From positions 682,001 through 746,000 of the forward strand of contig LR778135.1 of the NCBI GenBank assembly GCA_902810075.1: a stretch of DNA of 64,000 nt, given 5' to 3'. Shown here in pieces: positions 34,066-42,192 of this stretch. A program made the position numbers and the translations under genes. Each line of letters opens with the position of its first letter. Within the stretch, counting starts at the first letter, position 1. This DNA comes from Ruminococcaceae bacterium BL-6 (GTDB taxonomy: Bacteria > Bacillota > Clostridia > Oscillospirales > Acutalibacteraceae). The notes beneath the pieces are model-generated. The model ran no database searches. It was not told where the DNA came from and saw only the letters and a program-made list of their open reading frames with translations.

Positions 34066-35853
34066 TCCGTCCCTTTTCTGGTTCTCTATTTTTTCCGCAA
34101 GCTCGTTCAGGTATACCCAGCGGTCGGTTTTTTCCGCAAGCTCCGCCTCCAGGCGCGACTTTTCCGCCAGAAGCTCTTCCAGCGCGGCGTAATTGCTCGA
34201 TTGGTCCTCGATCTGCCGCCGGATGTCCTTCAGGCTGTTCTCCAGCCCGGAAACGACCTCGTCGATCTGCTCGAACTCGCGCTGTTCCTGATAGGTGAAC
34301 TTCAGCTTGCCGCTGCTTAGGCCCCGGCGGGCTTTTTGTTTTTCGGTCTTTTCTTCCGCCCGTTCCGGCCCGGCGGGTTCCGGGCGCTTGGCGAGATAAT
34401 CCGAATACCCGCCGAGATAGGGGTTCAGCACGCCATTTTCAAATGCGAAAACGTGCTCCGCAATTTTATCCATAAAATAGCGGTCGTGCGAGATGGCGAC
34501 GACCGCGCCGGGGAAGCCCGACAGGTAGTCCTCGAGAATCGTCAGGGTCTCGATGTCAAGGTCGTTTGTCGGTTCATCCAGAAGCAGGACGTTCGGCGCG
34601 TACGCCAGCACGCCGAGAAGGAACAGGCGGCGCCGCTCCCCGCCGGAAAGGCGGGCAATTTCGGTGTACTGCATTTCCGGCGGGAACAAAAAGCGTTCCA
34701 GCATCTGAGAAGCGGTAAGCATCCCGTCCGGCGTCTGGATCTGCTCGGCGATGTTCCGGATATAATCGATGACCCGCAGGGAAAGGTCCATTTCCTCGTT
34801 TTCCTGTGAAAAGCAGCCGATTTTCACGGTTTCCCCGACCTCTACCCGGCCGGTGTCCGGCGGGACGAGGCCGCGCAGGATTTTGAACAGGGTGGTTTTC
34901 CCGCATCCGTTCGGGCCGATGATGCCGATCCGGTCGCGCCGCATCAGGTTGTAGCTGAAATCCCGAAACAGCACGCGGCCGCCGTAGCTTTTGGAGATGC
35001 CGTCGATCTCCATCACCTTTTTCCCCAGCCGGGCGCTCAGCGAGCTCAGGTCAAGCTCCTGCCGCTGCTCCGGTCCGGGTTCCCGGTCGAGCCCGGCGAA
35101 GCGGTCTACCCGGAATTTCGCCTTGGTGCTGCGGGCGCGCGCGCCGCGGCGGATCCACTCCAGCTCCTTCCGGTAGAGGGCCTGCCGCTTCCGCCGCGCG
35201 GCGGACTGCATCGCCTCGCGTTCCGCCTTTAATTCCAGATATTTGGAGTAGTTTGCGGGGTAGCAGGTCAAAGAGCCGTTTTCCAGCTCCGCGATCTGAT
35301 TGACGACGCGTTCGAGGAAATAGCGGTCGTGTGTCACCATCAGAAGGGCACCCGTGTAGCGGCCCAGATAAGCTTCGAGCCGGGCGACCGTTTCGCCGTC
35401 GATGTGGTTGGTCGGCTCGTCCAGAATCAGCAGATCGGCATGGCTCGCGAGTGCCGCGGCCAGAGCCACGCGCTTGCGCTGCCCGCCCGAAAGCTCGCTG
35501 ATGTTCTGCTCAAAATCGGCGATGCCGAGCTTTGTGAGCAGCGACTTGTATTCGTATTCCTGAAACGTCTGGCCCGGCACGGCATTCTTCGCGGCCTGCC
35601 GAAGCACGGAGGCGTTTTTCTCAAAGACGGGATTCTGCGGCAGATAGCCGACGCGCAGGGCGGAAGAGCGGCTGATCTCCCCGCTGTCCGGCGGCTCGAT
35701 TCCCACCAGCATTTTCAGCAGGGTGGTCTTTCCGGTGCCGTTGACGCCGATGATCCCGATCTTGTCGCCCTCGCTGACGGTGAGGGAAAGGTGGTCGATC
35801 AGGGGACGGATTCCGTAATTTTTGCTGATCTTTTCAGCGGTGAGCAGTATCAA
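34057..35853 (-). CDS. ABC-F family ATPase (Uup-like)
   Basis: A 598-aa protein with two ABC domains and no membrane segment. The first has Walker A GVNGTGKTTLLKML and signature ISELSGGQRKRVALA with Walker B LLILDEPTNHID. The linker (ELKAEREAMQSAARRKRQAL) is the P-site tRNA interaction motif. The second has GPNGCGKTTLFKIL, IARLSGGERRRLFLLG and VLLLDEPTNDLD. A charged coiled-coil C-terminus (LEELLAEKSRLEAELAEKTD) matches Uup. Members act on ribosomes to resolve stalls or tune translation; an antibiotic-resistance role cannot be excluded. Confidence 0.9.
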   Translation of the reverse strand: MILLTAEKISKNYGIRPLIDHLSLTVSEGDKIGIIGVNGTGKTTLLKMLVGIEPPDSGEISRSSALRVGYLPQNPVFEKNASVLRQAAKNAVPGQTFQEYEYKSLLTKLGIADFEQNISELSGGQRKRVALAAALASHADLLILDEPTNHIDGETVARLEAYLGRYTGALLMVTHDRYFLERVVNQIAELENGSLTCYPANYSKYLELKAEREAMQSAARRKRQALYRKELEWIRRGARARSTKAKFRVDRFAGLDREPGPEQRQELDLSSLSARLGKKVMEIDGISKSYGGRVLFRDFSYNLMRRDRIGIIGPNGCGKTTLFKILRGLVPPDTGRVEVGETVKIGCFSQENEEMDLSLRVIDYIRNIAEQIQTPDGMLTASQMLERFLFPPEMQYTEIARLSGGERRRLFLLGVLAYAPNVLLLDEPTNDLDIETLTILEDYLSGFPGAVVAISHDRYFMDKIAEHVFAFENGVLNPYLGGYSDYLAKRPEPAGPERAEEKTEKQKARRGLSSGKLKFTYQEQREFEQIDEVVSGLENSLKDIRRQIEDQSSNYAALEELLAEKSRLEAELAEKTDRWVYLNELAEKIENQKRDGSD

Positions 35854-35879
35854 AGCAAGTCCTCAATTCTTTCCGGTTT

Positions 35880-36043
35880 TTAGACCTCGTTTGAAAAATA
35901 AAAAAGACGGATTTTGGAGATAAAATTGCGCCGGACAAGGGAAAAATACAGGAATCCTTTTTGGATTCCGAGCATTTTTGACGCTTGGCGGCACAATTTT
36001 AGCCGAAACAGACTCATTCCTTGATTTTTCAAACGAAGTCTAA
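35880..36043. repeat. Complete MITE-like element, 164 bp
   Basis: The ends are TTAGACCTCGTTTGAAAAAT and, inverted, TTAGACTTCGTTTGAAAAAT. Inside are further inverted segments (AAAATTGCGCC against GGCGGCACAATTTT; GGAATCC against GGATTCC). No open frame. Partial relatives lie at 6171-6196, 17580-17640 and 39617-39631. The compact, fully palindromic build and scattered intergenic copies fit a miniature inverted-repeat element or an RNA-coding repeat. Confidence 0.7.
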
Positions 36044-36102
36044 CGAATTGTTATCAATATTATAGCCCCGTTTGCGCGTTGCAGTCAAATCCCTTTGCAT
36101 CC

Positions 36103-36151
36103 GGAAAACTCCCGCGGATTCCGATTTTCCGGAACCCTGCGGGAGTTTTCC
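36103..36151 (-). terminator. Terminator-like inverted repeat after the mannose operon
   Basis: GGAAAACTCCCGC (36103-36115) and GCGGGAGTTTTCC (36139-36151) are perfectly complementary; an inner CCGGAA/TTCCGG pair is possible. It lies 23 bp beyond the last gene of the operon. Confidence 0.7.
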
Positions 36152-36174
36152 GATTCTGCTCTCTGTCTGCCCGC

Positions 36175-37206
36175 CTATTCCTCCCCGGAAAACCGGAGCC
36201 AGGCGAGCGACGCGGTTATCCAGCAGACCAGGCTTTCCGCGCCCTCGTTCCGGTTCAGCCCCTCCGGAAGGATGCCGTCCATGCAGCCGCCGCTGTCCGG
36301 GTCGATGAGAGAGACATTCCGGACGTTTTGCCCGGTGTACCAGCCGAGACACTGCCCGGCGCGCTCCCGGTATACATCCTTTTTGGTCAGCTCAAAGGCT
36401 TTCAGGCAGGCGAGGAGCGTTCCGCACGCTTCCACCGGCTGCTGGTCGAACTCTGCGGGCGCTTTCCCTTTTGGGAGCCAGCCCCGGCAGCCCACCGGGC
36501 GGAAGATCCCGTCGGCAAAGGTGTTGTCCAGAAGAAAATCGAGGCTTTCGAGGCCGATCGTGAGATAACGTTTTTCCTCCGTCGCCTCATAGGCGTCGAG
36601 CATCGCCCAGGGCAGCACGGCGTTGCAGTAGGTGATTTGGTTCTCAAACCAGTTCCAGCCTGTTTCACTGCTGCGCTCATAGGCATCCCGAAGGCCGGAT
36701 GCGAGCTTTCCGAGAATTTCGCGGGCCTGCCCGCCGTTCCAGCAGTGAAGCCCGATCACGGCGTAGGCTTTCGACCGGACGAAGGCGAGATCGCCGCAGC
36801 CGGGGAGAACCTGAACGAGCAGGTCCTCCGCCGTTTTGCGGATCCCGGCCGGCAGGCTTTTCCGGGATGCCGTGAACCCGAGCGCCCCGACGCAGCGCCC
36901 GAAGCAGTCCGGCGAGCCTTTTTTCTCGCGGAACCGGCGGTCGTAATCCATAAAGTTGCGGAACCACGCGCCGTTTCGGGCATACAGCAAAAAGCGGAGA
37001 TAGCGCGCCGCCAGCTCCAGATAGGCGGGCTTTCCGGCCGCTTCATAGAGCAGCACGGCCATGACCAGCGCCCTTGCGTTGTCGTCGGTGGTGTATCCCT
37101 CCGACGGGTCGGGGACGGCGTTTCTCGCGTGCTGGAACATGCCGGTGTCGTCCGTCGTGCGGAACAGGTACGCGTCATTCGGCAGCTTGTCTTTGATATT
37201 CTTCAT
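36175..37206 (-). CDS. (alpha/alpha)6-barrel-like protein of the mannose operon
   Basis: A 343-aa soluble protein made of repeated helical pairs (EGYTTDDNARALVMAVLLYE, AARYLRFLLYARNGAWFRNF, NAVLPWAMLDAYEATEEKRY, VEACGTLLACLKAFELT), the pattern of an (alpha/alpha)6 toroid such as glycosidases, epimerases or phosphorylases. Proteins of this type are often encoded next to GT4 and GH130 genes; no reaction is proven to my knowledge. ATG at 37206 has GGAG 6 bp upstream and lies inside the end of the GT4 gene, so translation is coupled. It is the last gene of the operon. Confidence 0.7.
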   Translation of the reverse strand: MKNIKDKLPNDAYLFRTTDDTGMFQHARNAVPDPSEGYTTDDNARALVMAVLLYEAAGKPAYLELAARYLRFLLYARNGAWFRNFMDYDRRFREKKGSPDCFGRCVGALGFTASRKSLPAGIRKTAEDLLVQVLPGCGDLAFVRSKAYAVIGLHCWNGGQAREILGKLASGLRDAYERSSETGWNWFENQITYCNAVLPWAMLDAYEATEEKRYLTIGLESLDFLLDNTFADGIFRPVGCRGWLPKGKAPAEFDQQPVEACGTLLACLKAFELTKKDVYRERAGQCLGWYTGQNVRNVSLIDPDSGGCMDGILPEGLNRNEGAESLVCWITASLAWLRFSGEE

Positions 37207-38380
37207 GCTCTTCTCCATTTTTCTCACGGAAATCATGCAGCGCCCGGTAAAAGGTGTCGATGTAGCGGTCCGCGACGGCGTCCCACGTCATCGTCTTGCC
37301 GAGCTGCAGCGCTTTCTCTTCCATTTTCCGGCGTTCCTCCGGGTGCTCGATCAGGAAATTGATGCAGCTGCCGAGCGAGGCGGCATCCTCGAAACCGGCG
37401 AGAAGGCCGCGTCCGCCTGAGAGCATCTCCTTCGCATAAAGATACGGCGTGGAGACGATCGCCCTGCCATATCCTACCGCGTAGGCGAGGGTCCCGCTGA
37501 CCGCCTGGTCCCTGCCGAGGTAGGGCGTCATGTAGATGTCCGAAAGCTTCAGCCACCGGGCGATCTCTTCTTTTTCCAGATACCGGTTCACGAACCGGAC
37601 GTTGTCTTCGATCCCGAGCTCCCGCACCTTCTTTTCCAGGCTGGTGCGGTAGGCTTCCCCGAACTTTTTCCGGATGACCGGGTGAGTCTGTCCAAGGATC
37701 AGGTACAAAATCTCCGGGTGCTTTTTTGCCGCCAGGGCGACGGCTTCGATGCCGTATTCCAGCCCTTTTCCCGGGCTGATCAGCCCGAAGGTGCTGACGA
37801 CCGTCCTGTTTTCCAAATGGAACTGCTTTTTCAGGGCCTCCCGCGGCGGAAGCTCGAAAAGGGGCACGCCGTGGTGGATCACCTCTATTTTGGCTGGGTC
37901 GGCCCCGTAGACATCCGCGAGGATGCTGCGGGAATTCGGCGCCATCGTCACGACCCGTTCGCTTCTGCGGCACAGCTCCTTTAAGATCTCCCGCTGCTTT
38001 TCACACGGGTTTGGCAGCACGGTGTGCAGCGTCGTGACGATCGGCTTTCTGACCTTCCCGATCAGGTCGAGAAGATACTCCCCGCTGTCGCCGCCGAAAA
38101 TCCCGTATTCGTGTTCCACGACGAGAAGCTGGATGTCCGACGAGTTGATCCGCTGCGCCGTGTCGCCGTAGCGTGCCCGGTCCTGCTGCGGAAAGTCGAA
38201 CAGCACGTCGCTTCCGTAGCCGCGTTTCCCGTCGCTGATTGCGACGACCCCGGCTTTCAGGTGCTTTTTCTTCTTCAGCTCCCGGACGAGGTCCTGCGTG
38301 AAGGTGGCGATCCCGCATTCGCGCGGGGGATAGGTGCTCAAAAAGGCGAGCTTCAAAAATGGTACGATGGATGATTTCAA
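37175..38380 (-). CDS. GT4-family glycosyltransferase (probable mannosyltransferase)
   Basis: A 401-aa GT-B fold enzyme. The N-terminal half has FLSTYPPRECGIATFTQDL and LLVVEHEYGIFGGDSGEYL. The C-terminal nucleotide-sugar domain has TFGLISPGKGLEYGIEAVAL, LKLSDIYMTPYLGRDQAVSG (the EX7E-like region is weak) and GLLAGFEDAASLGSCINFL. GT4 retaining enzymes commonly use GDP-mannose, UDP-glucose or similar. The neighbouring sugar-nucleotide pyrophosphorylase, GH130 phosphorylase and ManA point to GDP-mannose. The TTG start follows GGAAGGG. No membrane helix: a cytosolic enzyme. Confidence 0.86.
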   Translation of the reverse strand: MKSSIVPFLKLAFLSTYPPRECGIATFTQDLVRELKKKKHLKAGVVAISDGKRGYGSDVLFDFPQQDRARYGDTAQRINSSDIQLLVVEHEYGIFGGDSGEYLLDLIGKVRKPIVTTLHTVLPNPCEKQREILKELCRRSERVVTMAPNSRSILADVYGADPAKIEVIHHGVPLFELPPREALKKQFHLENRTVVSTFGLISPGKGLEYGIEAVALAAKKHPEILYLILGQTHPVIRKKFGEAYRTSLEKKVRELGIEDNVRFVNRYLEKEEIARWLKLSDIYMTPYLGRDQAVSGTLAYAVGYGRAIVSTPYLYAKEMLSGGRGLLAGFEDAASLGSCINFLIEHPEERRKMEEKALQLGKTMTWDAVADRYIDTFYRALHDFREKNGEEHEEYQRQAAE

Positions 38381-38411
38381 ACCGGTTTCCCTTCCTTTCT
38401 TTTTCCGGATT

Positions 38412-39467
38412 TTACGCGATGGGGAAGTGCCGAAGGGCCTTCGATGCCTCAGGCGTGAGGATCATATGCCTCCGCTGCGACGCGCCTTTTACGGAGACGC
38501 CGTCGGTCGCGATGCACTCCGACAGCTTCGATTCCTCCCCGACGGAGACGCCGTTCCAGAGGATGCTGTTGCTGATCTCGCATTTCTTCCCGACCGCGCT
38601 GCCGTCTCCGATCACCACGCGGGGGCCGACGACGGCCTCCGGCCCGATCCGCACGTTCCTGCCGAGGTAGATCGGGCCGCGCAGCACGGCCGTTCCGCTG
38701 ATTCCGGCGTTCAGCCGGCTGTACACCGCGCGCTCGCGGAAATTCGTTTCGGGCAGCCACAGCTTTCCGGAAAAACCGTCGCGGTGGGCCTGAATGTATT
38801 TTTCAGGCGTCCCGATGTCCAGCCAGTAATTGCAGCCCTTATAGACGGCGATCCTCCGGCCCTTTTCCAGCAGCTTCGGGAAAACCTCCCGCTCCACCGA
38901 GACCGCCCGGCCTGACGGGATCCGTTTCAGGACGTCCGGTTCAAAAATATATACGCCGGCGTTGATGAAATGTGAGACGATCTCATGCGGGGCCGGCTTT
39001 TCACGGAACGACACGGCGTATCCGTTTTCGTCGAATTCGATCACGCCGTAGGCGGAGGGGTTTTCGACCCGCGTCACGGCGATGGTGACATCCGCTTTTT
39101 TGCGCCTGTGGTAGCGGAGCATTTCGCTGAAATTGATGTTGCTCAGAATGTCGGCGTTGAAAACAAAGAACGTGCCGTCGAAGCAGTCGGCGCAGTTCCT
39201 GATCGCGCCGCCCGTCCCGAGCGGGGTCTCCTCGCAGATGTAACGGATGGTCAGGCCGAACTGCGACCCGTTCCCGAAATACCGCTCGATGGCTTCCGGC
39301 TGGTAACAGGTGCTCAGCACGATTTCGTTTACGCCGTGCAGCTTCAGAATTTCCAGATTCCGTTCCAGCAGGGGCTTGCCCATCACCGGAACCATCGGCT
39401 TCGGAAGCCGGTCCGTCAGCGGGCGGAGCCGAGTTCCCTGCCCGCCCACCAAAAACAGAGCCTTCAA
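38412..39467 (-). CDS. Sugar-nucleotide pyrophosphorylase (mannose-1-phosphate guanylyltransferase-like)
   Basis: A 351-aa protein. The N-terminal nucleotidyltransferase domain has the signature FLVGGQGTRLRPLTDRLPKP, PLGTGGAIRNCAD, FVFNADILSNINF and a Lys in SFREKPAPHE. A left-handed beta-helix (hexapeptide) domain follows (GPIYLGRNVRIGPEAVVGPR, VVIGDGSAVGKKCEI). This architecture covers bacterial GDP-mannose and glucose-1-phosphate pyrophosphorylases. With manA and GH130 (which yields mannose 1-phosphate) in the operon, GDP-mannose synthesis is the best guess. The TTG start follows AAGGAGGAATGC. Confidence 0.82.
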   Translation of the reverse strand: MKALFLVGGQGTRLRPLTDRLPKPMVPVMGKPLLERNLEILKLHGVNEIVLSTCYQPEAIERYFGNGSQFGLTIRYICEETPLGTGGAIRNCADCFDGTFFVFNADILSNINFSEMLRYHRRKKADVTIAVTRVENPSAYGVIEFDENGYAVSFREKPAPHEIVSHFINAGVYIFEPDVLKRIPSGRAVSVEREVFPKLLEKGRRIAVYKGCNYWLDIGTPEKYIQAHRDGFSGKLWLPETNFRERAVYSRLNAGISGTAVLRGPIYLGRNVRIGPEAVVGPRVVIGDGSAVGKKCEISNSILWNGVSVGEESKLSECIATDGVSVKGASQRRHMILTPEASKALRHFPIA

Positions 39468-39548
39468 TTTGCATTCCTCCTTGCGCTTCGATTTTCCGTA
39501 CCGTTTTTGGCTGCAGCAATTCCGCTTCCGATTGCAGACCCGGATTTG

Positions 39549-39573
39549 TTCCTCCCCCGCCGGAGGGAGGGAA
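39549..39573. repeat. GC-rich hairpin repeat, copy 3
   Basis: TTCCTCCCCCGCC followed by GGAGGGAGGGAA between the pyrophosphorylase and GH130 genes. It resembles copy 1 almost exactly in its left arm. Confidence 0.6.
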
Positions 39574-39616
39574 GGGACAAAAACAAATTCTGCAACTTAG
39601 ACGGAAATGCGATAGA

Positions 39617-39631
39617 GTCAAACAAGGCCTA
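39617..39631. repeat. Short remnant of the MITE-like repeat
   Basis: GTCAAACAAGGCCTA equals the terminal bases of the copy near 6196 apart from one or two changes, and abuts the GH130 stop codon. It is short, so chance resemblance cannot be excluded. Confidence 0.35.
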
Positions 39632-40597
39632 GGGCTGGGGGCAATTGCGTATGTAATCCAGAATTTCGTCCAGGGAAGCGGTTGCAAGGGCGATGCAGGT
39701 GTCCGCGGCGCCGTAGTACATCTTGATGCGGCCGGTTCCCTTGTCCAGCACCCAGCCGCAGGGGAATACGACATCCTGAACATCGCCCTCCTTTTCATAG
39801 ACTTCCTGCGGGCCGAACACCCATTCGTCGCTGCGGTGGAGGACTTTCAGGGGATTGTCATGGTCCAGCAGCGCAAGACCGAGCCGATAAGTCGCCCCGG
39901 ATGCGGTCTGACGGACGCCGTGATACAGGATCAGCCAGCCTTCCGGCGTTTCCAAGGGCTGGGCGCAGACGCCCACCTTGCTGCCGTCCCACCAGCTTCC
40001 GCCGCGCGAATTGATCAGGATCTGGTGCTCGCCCCAGTACCGCAGGTTGTCCGAGCTGGAGATCCAGATGTCCGCCCCGTGCGAGATCGGCCGGTGGATC
40101 AGCATCCATCTGTCGCCGAACCTGCAGGGGAAGATCGTCGCGTCCTTGTCCTCGGGCGGCATGATCGGGCCGACCCGGTCGAAGTTTTCGAAATCTTCGG
40201 TCAGCGCCAGGCTGACCACCGCGCCGGACTGCGAGTAGGCCGTATAGGTCACCGCGTATTTTCCCAGCTCTTCCATATAGGTGATGCGCGGGTCCTCGAT
40301 TCCCCAGGCCTCTTCCGGATGATCGGGGTCGGATTCCAGCGTTGGGAACCGGTCGATCGTCCAGTTGCTGATGCCGTCGTCGCTCACCGCCTTCGTCAGG
40401 TGCGAGAAGCCGCGCCGGTCCTCCACGCGGGCGAGCAGCAGCACCTTCCCCCGGAACATCGTGGCGGCGGGGTTGAGCACCACGTTCACCGGGTAAGGCC
40501 AGTCCTTGGCCATCAGGATCGGGTTGTACGGGTAGCGCCGGAAAAGCTCCTTGAAGGTGTTGTCGCCGGCCTTCAGCCGCGTCTCAAAGTGATTCAT
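39629..40597 (-). CDS. GH130 mannoside phosphorylase
   Basis: A 322-aa five-bladed propeller enzyme. Family marks: YPYNPILMAKDWPYPVNVV, FNPA-like LNPAATMFRGKVLLLARVED, catalytic-Asp motif WGIEDPRITYMEE, DKDATIFPCRFGDRWMLIHR and GAADTCIALATASLDEIL. GH130 enzymes split beta-mannosides with phosphate to give mannose 1-phosphate, or run in reverse to build mannooligosaccharides. There is no signal peptide, so it acts in the cytosol. In this operon its product could feed GDP-mannose synthesis or, through a mutase, ManA. Linkage specificity cannot be read off. Confidence 0.92.
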   Translation of the reverse strand: MNHFETRLKAGDNTFKELFRRYPYNPILMAKDWPYPVNVVLNPAATMFRGKVLLLARVEDRRGFSHLTKAVSDDGISNWTIDRFPTLESDPDHPEEAWGIEDPRITYMEELGKYAVTYTAYSQSGAVVSLALTEDFENFDRVGPIMPPEDKDATIFPCRFGDRWMLIHRPISHGADIWISSSDNLRYWGEHQILINSRGGSWWDGSKVGVCAQPLETPEGWLILYHGVRQTASGATYRLGLALLDHDNPLKVLHRSDEWVFGPQEVYEKEGDVQDVVFPCGWVLDKGTGRIKMYYGAADTCIALATASLDEILDYIRNCPQP

Positions 40598-40623
40598 CTC
40601 ATGCACGTTCCTTTCCGCTTGCG

Positions 40624-41601
40624 TTATTGTTCGATATGGGTGTAAAGCAGCTTCGCGCCGCCGCTGACGGAGTATTTTCCAAGGCATGACGGGATCAGGA
40701 CGGTGTCGCCCGCATCCAGGCCGTCGCACGCGGAGCCGTATTGGATGTTCCCGTTCCCGTCAAGATCCATCACCACCTGAAAGCTTTCCGGGTCGGACCG
40801 GTTTTCGACGGAGCCGTCCAGCCGGACTTCATCCACGCGGAACTCCTTGACTTTCGGGCCAGGCCTGACGACGGCCCCGCCCTTCGTTTTTGCGGCGGCC
40901 GGGAACGGCGCCTGTGGGGTCTCCCCGCCGAAGTGGATCGCTTCCAGCGCCTGCGGGATATGCAGCTCGCGCTTTTTCCCGTTTTGGTCCGTCCGGTCCC
41001 AATCGTAAAGCCGGTAGGTCGTGTTGCAGTTCTGCTGGATCTCCGCGATCAGGATGCCGCCCAGAATGGCGTGGACGGTGCCCGCCGGGATGGAAAAAAA
41101 ATCACCGGGCTTTACGGCCACTTCATTCAGCAGCGGTAAAATCCGGTGATGATCGATTGCTCTGTTCAGCTGCTCTTTCGAAGTGCCGCCTTTCAATCCG
41201 TAAATCAGGCTTGCGTTTCCCTTTGTGCCGATCACATACCACATTTCGTCCTTGCCGTGGGGCAGGCCGCTCCGGCGGGCGCAGGCGTCGTCCGGGTGGA
41301 CCTGGACCGAAAGCCGGCCGGCCGCGTCGAGGATCTTGAAGAACAGCGGGAAATCACTGCCGTATTTTTCATAAACCCTGGTTCCGACGAGCTTCTCCCG
41401 GTACGCCCCGATCAGCTCTTTCAGGGTTTTCCCCTGAAGCTTTCCTGCCGCGACCACGCTCATTCCGTCGTTTCGGCAGCAGAGCTCCCAGCTCTCGCCG
41501 ATCTTCCCGTCGGGGATCTTCTTGTGAAAACGGGTTTTCAGGGTTCTTCCGCCCCATGGCTTCGGTTTAAAAACCGGTTTCAGTTTCAGCGGATACAGCA
41601 T
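40624..41601 (-). CDS. manA: Mannose-6-phosphate isomerase, class I
   Basis: A 325-aa cupin-type isomerase. Zinc ligands are visible: LSVQVHPDDACARR (Gln and His), KDEMWYVIG (Glu) and FSIPAGTVHAILGG (His). The N-terminus PLKLKPVFKPKPWGGRTLK is typical of Firmicutes ManA. It interconverts mannose 6-phosphate and fructose 6-phosphate. It is the first gene of the mannose operon, about 130 bp downstream of a CIRCE operator and promoter, and 26 bp before GH130. Confidence 0.93.
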   Translation of the reverse strand: MLYPLKLKPVFKPKPWGGRTLKTRFHKKIPDGKIGESWELCCRNDGMSVVAAGKLQGKTLKELIGAYREKLVGTRVYEKYGSDFPLFFKILDAAGRLSVQVHPDDACARRSGLPHGKDEMWYVIGTKGNASLIYGLKGGTSKEQLNRAIDHHRILPLLNEVAVKPGDFFSIPAGTVHAILGGILIAEIQQNCNTTYRLYDWDRTDQNGKKRELHIPQALEAIHFGGETPQAPFPAAAKTKGGAVVRPGPKVKEFRVDEVRLDGSVENRSDPESFQVVMDLDGNGNIQYGSACDGLDAGDTVLIPSCLGKYSVSGGAKLLYTHIEQ

Positions 41602-41730
41602 TCGAACACCTCCAAATCAAAAATTCAAAAAGGTATAAAAAACCGCCTCCCGCACGTTCCTCTGCCTTCCTTCCGGATCGGCAGGCCGTTTGCGCGCTTC
41701 CGGTTCCCCTGCCGGGCAAGGCATCGATTG

Positions 41731-41757
41731 TTAGCACTCTATTGTATCGAGTGCTAA
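41731..41757. promoter_or_regulatory. CIRCE operator (HrcA-binding site), perfect consensus
   Basis: TTAGCACTC, 9 bp, GAGTGCTAA: the exact CIRCE consensus, with arms extendable to TGTTAGCACTC/GAGTGCTAACA. It lies just downstream of the minus-strand promoter of the manA operon. HrcA normally uses it to repress groESL and dnaK operons until heat stress. Confidence 0.93.
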
Positions 41758-41765
41758 CATATATT

Positions 41766-41794
41766 ATGTTAACCTCTTTCCCGGATATTGGCAA
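41766..41794 (-). promoter_or_regulatory. Promoter of the manA operon
   Basis: On the minus strand TTGCCA (41794-41789) and TAACAT (41771-41766), 17-bp spacer; the CIRCE would cover the transcription start, as in groESL operons. The boxes are imperfect, so the exact hexamers are tentative. Confidence 0.5.
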
Positions 41795-42192
41795 TGCCGG
41801 TATTCGGGCGTAAATTCTGATAAAGTAAAATTATGGCAAAATACATCCGCGAATCAGTCAAAATCTCACGATTCCTCCGGCTTGTTAAAGATTTGCCCGA
41901 AGCTGCCCACCTTTTCCCCCCGCGTGTTCCCGGTAAAAACAAAGTCGAATCATCTGTTTTTATGTCAACTATTCGAAACCGGATTTCTTCTTTCGAAAGG
42001 GATGTTATGGAAACCGAAGCCGGCGTCTCTCCGCGAAAAAAGAAAAGGGGAAATCTCTTTCGCCTGGAAAAAACAGGGGCGGCGCAGAGCCTGTTTCGCT
42101 CCGCGCCGTCCTTCCATTTTGTATTTTCTTTCATTGGAATTCATTTCGGCGCCCACGTTTTCGCCGCGCGCCGTACAGGGCTGTAAAAAAAA
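41795..42192. other. Intergenic region, no supported gene
   Basis: About 400 bp between the manA operon promoter and the end of the O-antigen ligase gene. Open frames on both strands here lack ribosome sites and look random. A GGCGGCGC...GCGCCGTCC hairpin near 42075-42110 may terminate the ligase transcript. Confidence 0.4.

Noticed and set aside
41833..42186. Plus-strand frames in the gap between the manA promoter and the ligase gene.
   Set aside because: No ribosome site, mixed composition, several overlapping frames of equal length; no sign of selection for protein.
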